Origin: an uncultured Campylobacter sp.
Lineage (GTDB): Bacteria; Campylobacterota; Campylobacteria; Campylobacterales; Campylobacteraceae
Direction: 5' to 3'
Length of the DNA stretch: 14,468 nucleotides
Assembly (NCBI GenBank): GCA_938036585.1
Contig: CALHQN010000320.1
Span: 1-14,468, forward strand
The notes beneath the pieces were generated by a model. The model did not search any database and was not told the DNA's origin. It saw only the letters and a program-made list of their open reading frames with translations. Of the stretch, positions 7,818 through 13,738 are shown piece after piece. The first letter of the stretch is position 1, and every line of letters begins with the position of its first letter. Both the position numbers and the translations under genes were made by a program.

Positions 7818-8365
7818 GAAAATTTTTGATTTTAACTCTTGCGGGCGCGCTTCTTAGCGGCTGCCTCGCGAAAAAAGCGACGCCGTACACCTACTACGAG
7901 CTCAAATATCAGCAGAAAAGCTGCATCCAAGCGGGCATCAAACGCCGAAATATCTTTATAGACAATGTCGCGGCGACCGATCTTGTAGATAGGCGCGATA
8001 TTTTAATAGTGGATTTTAGAAACCGAACGCGGTTCGCAAGCGACGCTAAATTTATCACGATGCCTAGCGAGATGGTTTATAAAGCGCTGATCGACGCCGC
8101 GTTTTCCACGTGCGGCTTAAATCCGATCTTCGTGCCTAAAGAAAAAGACCTGCGCCTAAAAACAAACGTCGTTGCGCTTCAAGTTAACGGCGATCAGGCG
8201 GTTATCACGATCGCATATGAAATTTTAGACGCGATCAGCTCCAAAACCTCCGGCATCATCACAAAGCAGGTCTTCGTGCCCGATCCGAGCTCGCAAAGTA
8301 TCTTTAACGCTATGAATTTAGTGCTAAATCAAGCGATCGATGAAATTTTAAGGGCGATACAATGA
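7814..8365 (+). CDS. ABC-type transport auxiliary lipoprotein (PqiC/Mla-associated type)
   Basis: The 183-residue protein has a textbook lipoprotein signal: MRKF, a hydrophobic core, then the lipobox LLSGC with lipidated Cys17. The mature part starts LAKKATPYTYYELKYQ, which resembles the YYxL beginnings of the ABC-transport auxiliary lipoprotein family (PqiC-like). It continues as a mixed alpha/beta domain (NIFIDNVAATDLVDRRDILIVDF, MVYKALIDAAFSTCGL, VNGDQAVITIAYEILDA). The likely role is a periplasmic partner of the MCE protein, bridging towards the outer membrane; no MlaC or MlaA gene is seen here. It overlaps mlaD by ATGA at its start and ruvA by ATGA at its end, so it sits in the middle of a coupled chain. 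Family assignment rests on context and fold pattern. Confidence 0.75.
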   Translation: MRKFLILTLAGALLSGCLAKKATPYTYYELKYQQKSCIQAGIKRRNIFIDNVAATDLVDRRDILIVDFRNRTRFASDAKFITMPSEMVYKALIDAAFSTCGLNPIFVPKEKDLRLKTNVVALQVNGDQAVITIAYEILDAISSKTSGIITKQVFVPDPSSQSIFNAMNLVLNQAIDEILRAIQ

Positions 8366-8916
8366 TAGCGGCGCTTGAGGGGATCATTACCAAAAAGGAG
8401 CCTACGCGCTGCGTTTTGAAGCTCGCTAGCGGCGTAAGCTACGGCGTAAATATCTCGCTAGGATGCGCCGCGCAGCTGCAAAGCGGCTCTAAGACCGAGC
8501 TTTTGATCACACAGATCATCAGAGAGGACGCCGATCTGCTCTACGGTTTTTTGGACGAGAGAGAACGAACGATGTTTGAGATGCTGATCAAACTTAGCGG
8601 CATCGGCGCAAGCACGGCGATGGCGGTGTGCTCGAGCCTCAGCTCGCAAGCGTTCATCAAGGCTATTGCTAGCGGCGATGCGGCGACGCTTACTTCGGTG
8701 CCCGGCATCGGCCCCAAGACGGCTCGCAGGATGATCGCCGAGCTAGGAGATGCGAAGCTGATGGAATTTAGCCCCGATCAGACCTATAAAGCGGAGGCGA
8801 TCTCGGCGCTTGAGAGCCTCGGGTTTAAAAGAGATCGCATTAATAAAGCGATGGTTGATTGCACCAGCACGAGCACGGCGGAGCTCGTAAAAGAAGCGCT
8901 TAAAAAATTAGCATAA
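8362..8916 (+). CDS. ruvA: Holliday junction DNA helicase subunit RuvA
   Basis: Cytoplasmic DNA-binding protein of 184 residues, slightly short for RuvA. It binds four-way junctions as a tetramer and recruits the RuvB motor. Domain I is the N-terminal OB-fold (MIAALEGIITKKEPTRCVLKLASGVSYGVNIS). Domain II has two helix-hairpin-helix motifs, IKLSGIGASTAMAV and LTSVPGIGPKTARRMIAEL. Domain III, the small RuvB-binding bundle, is EAISALESLGFKRDRINKAM. The ATG overlaps the preceding lipoprotein stop by ATGA, and ddl follows within ten bases. ruvA next to ddl matches the order I recall in C. jejuni (Cj0799c-Cj0798c). The coupling to mla genes appears to be a local join of two conserved blocks. Confidence 0.95.
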   Translation: MIAALEGIITKKEPTRCVLKLASGVSYGVNISLGCAAQLQSGSKTELLITQIIREDADLLYGFLDERERTMFEMLIKLSGIGASTAMAVCSSLSSQAFIKAIASGDAATLTSVPGIGPKTARRMIAELGDAKLMEFSPDQTYKAEAISALESLGFKRDRINKAMVDCTSTSTAELVKEALKKLA

Positions 8917-8925
8917 GGAGAGATG

Positions 8926-10005
8926 ATGAAATTTGGTATAGTTTTTGGCGGACAGAGCTACGAGCATGAGGTAAGCATAATCTCGGCAATCGCCGTTAAA
9001 AACGCGCTAAAAGGACAGAGCCTGGAGTTTATTTTTTGCGATCGGGAGCGCAAATTTTACCGCATCGAGGATAAAAATATGCGCGCGGTGTATTTTAAAA
9101 ACGGCGAATACGCCAAGGCGAAGGAGCTTAGTATCGGCACGGGCGGGTTTTTTGCGGGCGGAATGTTCTCAAAAAGCATGCTCGATCTAAACGTCTGCGT
9201 AAATTTAATCCACGGCTGCGACGGCGAGGACGGCAAGATAGCGGCTTTATTCGAGTTTTTCGGCATCCCTTACATCGGGCCTCGCATCGAAGCTAGCGTG
9301 CTAAGCTACAATAAAGTTTTGACCAAGGATCTAGCCCGCGCCGCAGGCGTTAAGACGCTTGAATACGAAGTGCTAAAGCGCGGTCAGACGCCACGTCTCG
9401 CACTACCTCTCATCATCAAACCGGCAAGGCTCGGAAGCAGCATCGGCATCGGCATAGTAAAAAGCAAGGCAGAGCTTGATTACGCGCTAGATCGTGCCTT
9501 CGAGCTCGATGATACGGCGATTGCAGAGCCGTATATCGAAAATATCCGCGAGTTTAATCTTGCGGGCTGCAGCCTCGCGCAAGAGCTAAATTTAAACGGC
9601 GGAAATTCGAGCTCAAGCTTAAACGCGAGCGCCAAATTTATCTATTCAAACATCGAGGAGCCGAAAAAATCGGGCTTTTTGGATTTTGATCGCAAATACC
9701 TCGACTTTGCGCGCCCGCAAAAGATCGAACCTGCCGATATTGAGCCCGAGCTAGCGGGCAAAATGAAGGACGCCTTTACTAAAATTTACGAGCAGGGCTT
9801 TGACGGCGCGCTCATTCGCTGCGATTTTTTTGAAAAAGAGGGCGAAATTTATCTAAACGAGATAAATCCAAACCCGGGCAGCCTCGCAAACTACCTATTT
9901 GACGACTTTGCAGCGGTGCTAAACGCGCTGGCTGCGTCTCTGCCGAAGGCGAAACAGATCCCCGTAAGCTATGAGCTGATCACCAAAATCACCGCTAATA
10001 AATAG
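8926..10005 (+). CDS. ddl: D-alanine--D-alanine ligase
   Basis: Cytoplasmic ATP-grasp enzyme that joins two D-alanines for the peptidoglycan stem peptide. MurF, encoded downstream, uses the dipeptide. The N-terminus reads GIVFGGQSYEHEVSIISA; next come the loop HGCDGEDGKIAALFEFFGIPYIGP, ATP-grasp strand LPLIIKPARLGSSIGIGIV, and the metal-binding segment RCDFFEKEGEIYLNEINPNPGSL. Two adjacent ATGs occur at 8923 and 8926. The second is chosen because GGAG (8917-8920) is five bases from it and only two from the first. This gives 359 residues. A Ser/Asn-rich stretch near residues 222-236 (NLNGGNSSSSLNASA) looks like a small surface insertion, and the protein is a little longer than the roughly 347 residues I recall for H. 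pylori. A strong hairpin follows the stop. Confidence 0.95.
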   Translation: MKFGIVFGGQSYEHEVSIISAIAVKNALKGQSLEFIFCDRERKFYRIEDKNMRAVYFKNGEYAKAKELSIGTGGFFAGGMFSKSMLDLNVCVNLIHGCDGEDGKIAALFEFFGIPYIGPRIEASVLSYNKVLTKDLARAAGVKTLEYEVLKRGQTPRLALPLIIKPARLGSSIGIGIVKSKAELDYALDRAFELDDTAIAEPYIENIREFNLAGCSLAQELNLNGGNSSSSLNASAKFIYSNIEEPKKSGFLDFDRKYLDFARPQKIEPADIEPELAGKMKDAFTKIYEQGFDGALIRCDFFEKEGEIYLNEINPNPGSLANYLFDDFAAVLNALAASLPKAKQIPVSYELITKITANK

Positions 10006-10014
10006 CCAATCGTT

Positions 10015-10048
10015 TAAAATTTTACGCTAAATTTTGCGTAAAATTTTA
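10015..10048. repeat. Perfect 13-bp stem-loop between ddl and the Phd-fold gene
   Basis: Bases 10015-10027 (taaaattttacgc) and 10036-10048 (gcgtaaaatttta) are exact reverse complements around an eight-base loop, taaatttt. The element fills most of the 59-bp gap after the ddl stop and ends five bases before the AAAGG ribosome site of the next gene. It could weaken read-through, protect the ddl mRNA end, or gate translation of the antitoxin-like gene. There is no long T-run, so a strong terminator is unlikely. Confidence 0.6.
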
Positions 10049-10064
10049 CCCCAAAGGTCAAGTC

Positions 10065-10283
10065 ATGATAAATCAAGACGAAATTTACACCGCTACCGAG
10101 ATCGTGCGCAACTTCAGCACCGTTTTAAACAAGATCAAAAACCAAGAGATTAAAAAAGCCTTGATCGTCAAAAATAACAAATTCGAAGCCGTAATGATCA
10201 GTATGAGCGAGTTTGAGCGGCTCGAAAAGGCAGTCGAGCTACTCAAGGCCGTTTACGCCAAAAGGAGCGGCGGTGGCGAGTAA
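10065..10283 (+). CDS. Phd/YefM antitoxin-fold small protein, no toxin partner seen
   Basis: A 72-residue protein. The N-terminal half, DEIYTATEIVRNFSTVLNKIKNQEIKKALIVKNNKFEAVMISMSEFERLEKAVELL, has the Phd/YefM pattern: a short strand, a helix with xATEIxRNFSxVL, then KALIVKNNKFEAVMIS and an EFERLE helix. Antitoxins of this fold bind DNA and autoregulate their operon, with a C-terminal tail that neutralises the toxin. Here the tail is short (VYAKRSGGGE), and the next gene is a hydrolase rather than a RelE, YoeB or Doc toxin. AAAGG lies seven bases before the ATG. The 3' end overlaps the hydrolase start by 11 bp. I recall a small gene in the same ddl-hydrolase position in C. jejuni (Cj0797c). 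A housekeeping regulatory role is more likely than a toxin-antitoxin pair. Confidence 0.8.
   Translation: MINQDEIYTATEIVRNFSTVLNKIKNQEIKKALIVKNNKFEAVMISMSEFERLEKAVELLKAVYAKRSGGGE
10261..10267 (+). promoter_or_regulatory. Ribosome-binding site that decides the hydrolase start
   Basis: aaaggag at 10261-10267, inside the 3' end of the Phd-fold gene, is five bases before the GTG at 10273. It supports a GTG start and an 11-bp gene overlap rather than the ATG at 10213, which has no comparable site and would add 20 low-complexity residues in a shadow frame. Confidence 0.7.
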
Positions 10284-11004
10284 GGAGCTCGTCTGCGGCG
10301 GCGAAAGCTACAAGATCAGCTACGAAATTTCAAACCTGCAGCGCGAGCAATACATCCTGATCCTGCACGGTTGGGGCGCGGATAAAAGGCTTATGCAGCG
10401 CGCGTTTGAGGGCAGGTTCAAGCGCTTTGCCGCGGTATTTGCGGATCTGCCGGGGTTTGGCGCCAGCTCGCAGCCCTCGCGCGCCCTTGGCAGCGAGGAT
10501 TATGCGGAGATTATGCGCGCCTTTATCGCGGCTTTCGGCAAGCAGCCCGCGGCGATCATGGGGCACAGCTTCGGCGGCAAGATCGCCGCGTTGCTGGCTC
10601 CGCGCAATCTAATACTACTAAGTAGCGCAGGCATCATCGAGCCGAAGCCCTTTGTCGTGCGCGCCAAGATCGCGATTTTTAAAATTTTAAAAAGATTTGG
10701 CCTGGCGTGGCTTTGGCGTGCGTTTGCAAGCAAGGATGCCGCAGGTATGAGCAAGACGATGTATGAGACACTAAAAAACGTCGTAAATGAGGACTTTCGC
10801 GACATTTTTTCCGCGCTGAGCCCACAAAATGCGCTCATCTTTTGGGGCAAGGACGATCGCGCCACTAGCCTAAAAAGCGGCGAGCTGATCCACTCGCTCG
10901 TCAAAAACAGCAAATTTTATCCGCTGGCGGGGGATCACTTTTTCTTTTTGCAGAGCGCGGAATTTATCGGCGAGCAGATCGAGAAGGAGCTTAGCGGCAG
11001 CTAA
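10273..11004 (+). CDS. Alpha/beta hydrolase
   Basis: A 243-residue alpha/beta-hydrolase fold protein. The oxyanion region is ILILHGWGADKRL (HGWG, 32-35), the second strand leads to ADLPGFGASSQP, and the nucleophile elbow is GHSFGG with Ser99. The acid is probably Asp194 or Asp195 in FWGKDDRAT, and the base is His222 in GDHFFFLQ. The triad is complete, so it should be active as an esterase or peptidase-like enzyme; the substrate cannot be read from sequence. No signal peptide is seen, so it is probably cytoplasmic. The GTG start gives 11-bp overlap with the Phd-fold gene. In C. jejuni I recall a hydrolase (Cj0796c) between this small gene and murF, so the association is conserved and points to an envelope-related or precursor-processing role. 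Confidence 0.85.
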   Translation: MASKELVCGGESYKISYEISNLQREQYILILHGWGADKRLMQRAFEGRFKRFAAVFADLPGFGASSQPSRALGSEDYAEIMRAFIAAFGKQPAAIMGHSFGGKIAALLAPRNLILLSSAGIIEPKPFVVRAKIAIFKILKRFGLAWLWRAFASKDAAGMSKTMYETLKNVVNEDFRDIFSALSPQNALIFWGKDDRATSLKSGELIHSLVKNSKFYPLAGDHFFFLQSAEFIGEQIEKELSGS

Positions 11005-11355
11005 ATTTAACGATTTTGCGCCGCACTAAATTTAAAACAAGACGCGATTTTGTATAAATTTTTAAAATTTAGCCGCGAAATTGTGGTGCCGAGCCGCTAA
11101 AAATCGCGCTTTAGATACAAAACAGATCGCGCGAATGTAAGAGCGGGGTGCAATTTAAAAGCGTTTCAATGCGGCGCTTTAATGCGGCTCGCGTTTTAAA
11201 ATTTTGCAATCTGTTTGCGCTAAAGATCGCAAGCCGAAGCGTAAATTTAGATTATAAAGTCGCGAGTACGCGGCACATATTTAAAATTTAGCGGTGTAAA
11301 ATCCGCTCTTTGGGCACGCGGTATAAAACGCAAAGCTCAAATTGCGGTGTGCTGC

Positions 11356-11378
11356 GTTAAATTTTAAAATTTTAACGA
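11356..11378. repeat. AT-rich near-palindrome, 22 bases identical to 6745-6766
   Basis: Bases 11357-11378 match 6745-6766 exactly, reading ttaaatttt, aaaatttt, aacga without gaps. From 11356 to 11376 the copy here is close to a palindrome (gttaaatttt against aaaattttaac, one extra base). Both copies lie in gene-free DNA of the same orientation, which marks a dispersed intergenic element rather than coding homology. Confidence 0.6.
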
Positions 11379-11599
11379 CGTAACGGGTCGTTTTGCTCTG
11401 TGCTTGCGGCAGCCGTACATGATGCGGCGAAACCGCGTGCGTGTACCGAAAAGCGGACGATTAAATTTAGTCGCATAACCGCGCCGTCGCTTCGTCGCGA
11501 TACGAAGCCGAAGTGCTCAGACGGCATAAATATCGCGCAGCATTATAAAAACGTCGCAAAGCCTAGCCTGCGAGGCGCGGCACAGTATCAATGACGAAA

Positions 11600-11638
11600 G
11601 AGCCGCGCGGCAGCGTAAATTTATCTAGCGCGCGGCTC
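11600..11638. repeat. GC-rich hairpin with 10-bp perfect stem
   Basis: gagccgcgcg (11600-11609) pairs exactly with cgcgcggctc (11629-11638) around a 19-base loop. An outer pair, cgaaa (11595-11599) with tttcg (11646-11650), can extend it across a bulge. No T-run follows on the plus strand. It is the most stable-looking stem in this gap and could be part of a structured transcript or a remnant terminator. Confidence 0.5.
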
Positions 11639-11649
11639 ATGTGGCTTTC

Positions 11650-11712
11650 GCGAGAGCGTGAATTTGCGAGAGCGAAAATTTGCAAAACTAGAATTTTGCA
11701 AAACGAGAATTT
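11650..11712. repeat. 16-bp tandem repeat array upstream of murF, four units
   Basis: Four consecutive degenerate units: gcgagagcgtgaattt (11650-11665), gcgagagcgaaaattt (11666-11681), gcaaaactagaatttt (11682-11697) and gcaaaacgagaattt (11698-11712, one base short). A weaker echo continues to about 11730. Units 1-2 and 3-4 are most alike, which suggests two rounds of duplication. The array ends about 110 bp before the murF start. Confidence 0.65.
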
Positions 11713-11821
11713 GTCAAATTTGCAAATGAAGCCGAATGCCGCTTAGTCCGAGCTCGCCGCGTTTTTGCCCGCACAGGCTTGCAAAGCGGGCGCGTAAATT
11801 TATAAAAAGGAATTTTAAAAG

Positions 11822-13489
11822 ATGAATATAATATTTTTGATCGCGCACGCGGCATTCGTCCTACTGCTGGGCTTTTATCTGATCACCTGCCTGCAGTGGT
11901 TTTCATACAAGCCCGCGCGCATCATCTTTCACTTCACCAAGCCCGCGTGGCACCTCTATTTTTTGATTTTGCCGCTAGCGGCGTATTTTGGCTGCGAGAT
12001 CGCGGCGGGCTTAGGTGCGGCTAAATTCGGCGCCGCGTCCCTCTATGCCCTGCACGCCGCTAAAATTCTAATCGTCGCGGCCTACGCGCTCGCGCTGTGG
12101 CTTTGGCAAAGAGGGCTAGATAAAAAGCTCGTATTTACGCCGCGCGTGAAGCGATTTTTCGCGATTTTGGCGGTTTGTGTGTTTAGCTTTAATGCCGCGT
12201 TTTATGCCGCGGGGGGCCCGATTTTGCCGATCTTTTTACCGCTTGGCGCGGGCCTTGCGGCGAGTTTTGCTTACGAGCGAGCGCAGGCTGCGAAATTTAA
12301 GGCCGCCGCGCGCAAAAAACTAGCCCAGGTGCCCTCGCTTACGATCATTCAGATCACCGCGAGCTATGGCAAGACGAGCATTAAAAACTTCTTGTATCAA
12401 ATTTTAAAAAATGACTTTCGCTGCTATAAGACGCCGCGCTCTGTAAACACGCTAGCAGGGCTAGTGCGCGACGTAAACGAGGCGCTACCCGCAGATACGC
12501 AGATCTACATCGCCGAAGCAGGCGCCAGGCTAAGCGGCGATATCGCCGAGATCACCGAGTTTTTGGCGCCGCAGATCGTCGTCGTGGGTGAGATCGGCGC
12601 GCAACACATCGAGTATTTCAAAAGCATCGAAAACATCCGCAAAACCAAGCTCGAAGCGCTCACAAGCGCACGGCTAAAGCATGCGTTTTTGCACAGCTGC
12701 ACGCAAAAAAGTGCGGACGAGCGCGTCACGATCTACGACGAGGGGCTGGAAATTCACGGCGCGGATCTGGACGGAATAAAATTTGGCCTTAGCTTGAGCG
12801 ATGATGAAAGCGGTGCGAGCAGAGAAAATTCCGCGCCGCACATAGAAACATCCGCCGCAGAGGGCGAAGGGCAGGGCGGCTTAAGCGAGGATTCGAATGG
12901 CGCGTATAGAGAGTACGGCGCAGAGCAAAAAAAACATGAAAAACAAGAGAGACGGGAAAATCAAGATAAGCGAACGGGTGAGGGCGAGAGGCATGAGTTT
13001 TTCGCGCCGATTTTGGGTAAATTTAACGCTGCAAATCTCGCCGCGTGTATAAAGATCGCGCAATTTTTAGGGCTTAGCGCAGATAAGATCAAAAGCCGCG
13101 TCGCACACGTCGACGCCGTCGAGCACCGCCTCGCGCGGCTCGATGCGGGCGGCAAGATCATCATCGACGATAGTTTCAACGGCAATCTAAGCGGCATGCT
13201 GCAAAGCTACGAGCTGATGAGAAGCTACGGCGGGCGCAAGGTCATCATCACGCCTGGCATCGTTGAGAGCACGCGCGAGGACAACGAGACGCTCGCCGCC
13301 AAGATCGACGAAATTTTTGATCTCGCGATCATTACGGGCGAGCTAAATTCCGAGGTGCTGCAAAGCAAGATCGACCCCGCAAAGACTATCGTTTTGAAAG
13401 ATAAGCGCGATTTGCAGTGGGTTTTGAGCGAAAATACGCACGGCGGCGATCTGATTTTGTTTTCAAACGACGCGCCGAGTTTCATTTAA
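11822..13489 (+). CDS. murF: UDP-N-acetylmuramoyl-tripeptide--D-Ala-D-Ala ligase with membrane N-terminus
   Basis: MurF adds the D-Ala-D-Ala made by Ddl to the UDP-MurNAc-tripeptide, the last cytoplasmic step before lipid I. This protein has 555 residues. The first 165 or so are hydrophobic, with four or more membrane spans (FLIAHAAFVLLLGFYLI, YFLILPLAAYFGC, ILIVAAYALALWLW, FFAILAVCVFSFNAAFYAAG), in place of the usual soluble substrate-binding domain. The Mur ligase P-loop is TASYGKTS (179-186, Lys184), then KTPRSVNTLAGL and EAGARLSGDI. The C-terminal domain has IIIDDSFNGN (Asp449-Asn455) and ends DLILFSNDAPSFI. A 65-residue hydrophilic segment (327-391), rich in Glu, Gly, Ser and Lys, interrupts the central domain before FAPILGKFNAANLAA. 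An A8 tract lies within it. AAGGA at 11807-11811 precedes the ATG with a long 10-base spacing. Membrane-type MurF is, as I recall, usual in epsilonproteobacteria; the insertion is not. Confidence 0.87.
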   Translation: MNIIFLIAHAAFVLLLGFYLITCLQWFSYKPARIIFHFTKPAWHLYFLILPLAAYFGCEIAAGLGAAKFGAASLYALHAAKILIVAAYALALWLWQRGLDKKLVFTPRVKRFFAILAVCVFSFNAAFYAAGGPILPIFLPLGAGLAASFAYERAQAAKFKAAARKKLAQVPSLTIIQITASYGKTSIKNFLYQILKNDFRCYKTPRSVNTLAGLVRDVNEALPADTQIYIAEAGARLSGDIAEITEFLAPQIVVVGEIGAQHIEYFKSIENIRKTKLEALTSARLKHAFLHSCTQKSADERVTIYDEGLEIHGADLDGIKFGLSLSDDESGASRENSAPHIETSAAEGEGQGGLSEDSNGAYREYGAEQKKHEKQERRENQDKRTGEGERHEFFAPILGKFNAANLAACIKIAQFLGLSADKIKSRVAHVDAVEHRLARLDAGGKIIIDDSFNGNLSGMLQSYELMRSYGGRKVIITPGIVESTREDNETLAAKIDEIFDLAIITGELNSEVLQSKIDPAKTIVLKDKRDLQWVLSENTHGGDLILFSNDAPSFI

Positions 13490-13682
13490 GCGGCTTTGGC
13501 GATACGGCTTGCTTCGCCCGGCGGCATACGGCGCGATTTAGCAGGGCGTATTTTTAGACAAAAGATTTTGAGCGGGTACGACGAGCGACTTGAAGCGGTG
13601 CGATCTATCGGGTGATTAGTTTGTGCGTGCGGCGCGATCTGTTTAAATAAAAGCCCTATGCGGCAAAATTTCGGCGCGCCGT

Positions 13683-13690
13683 TATAAAAT
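13683..13690 (+). promoter_or_regulatory. Candidate -10 promoter element for the alkylation repair gene
   Basis: tataaaat lies about 50 bases before the ATG at 13739, in a 249-bp spacer that otherwise holds no gene. A transcript would start near 13697. It directly follows a perfect palindrome, cggcgcgccg (13672-13681), which could be an operator or chance. No -35 box is clear. Confidence 0.35.
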
Positions 13691-13738
13691 CGTAATCTCG
13701 CGCGCGATTAAATTTACGATCAAATTTAAAGGAAAGCC

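Larger units (their letters stand above)
11005..11821. other. 817-bp gene-free region between the hydrolase and murF
   Basis: No credible gene is seen; the frame at 11400-11594 has no ribosome site and no family character. The region holds many small structures: inverted repeats pairing 11043-11051 with 11100-11108 and 11048-11055 with 11115-11122, the near-palindrome 11356-11376, a 7-bp stem at 11489-11508, a GC-rich hairpin at 11600-11638 and a 16-bp tandem array at 11650-11712. In related genomes, as I recall, the hydrolase and murF genes adjoin, so this gap looks like a local expansion or the remains of a decayed gene. Confidence 0.6.

Noticed and set aside
10213..10272. Upstream ATG start for the hydrolase
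   Set aside because: It would add 20 residues (MSGSKRQSSYS-type) that lie in a shadow frame of the Phd-fold gene. The GTG at 10273 has aaaggag at ideal spacing.
10065..11004. Classical type II toxin-antitoxin operon
   Set aside because: The downstream protein is a full alpha/beta hydrolase with GHSFGG, not a RelE, YoeB, Doc or PIN toxin, and no small toxin-sized gene is present.
11400..11594. 64-codon open frame in the gap before murF
   Set aside because: No ribosome site, no ATG at the frame start and mixed unstructured composition. It overlaps a perfect inverted repeat at 11489-11508.
11650..11730. CRISPR array
   Set aside because: The units are 15-16 bases and directly abutting with no spacers, so this is a simple tandem repeat.
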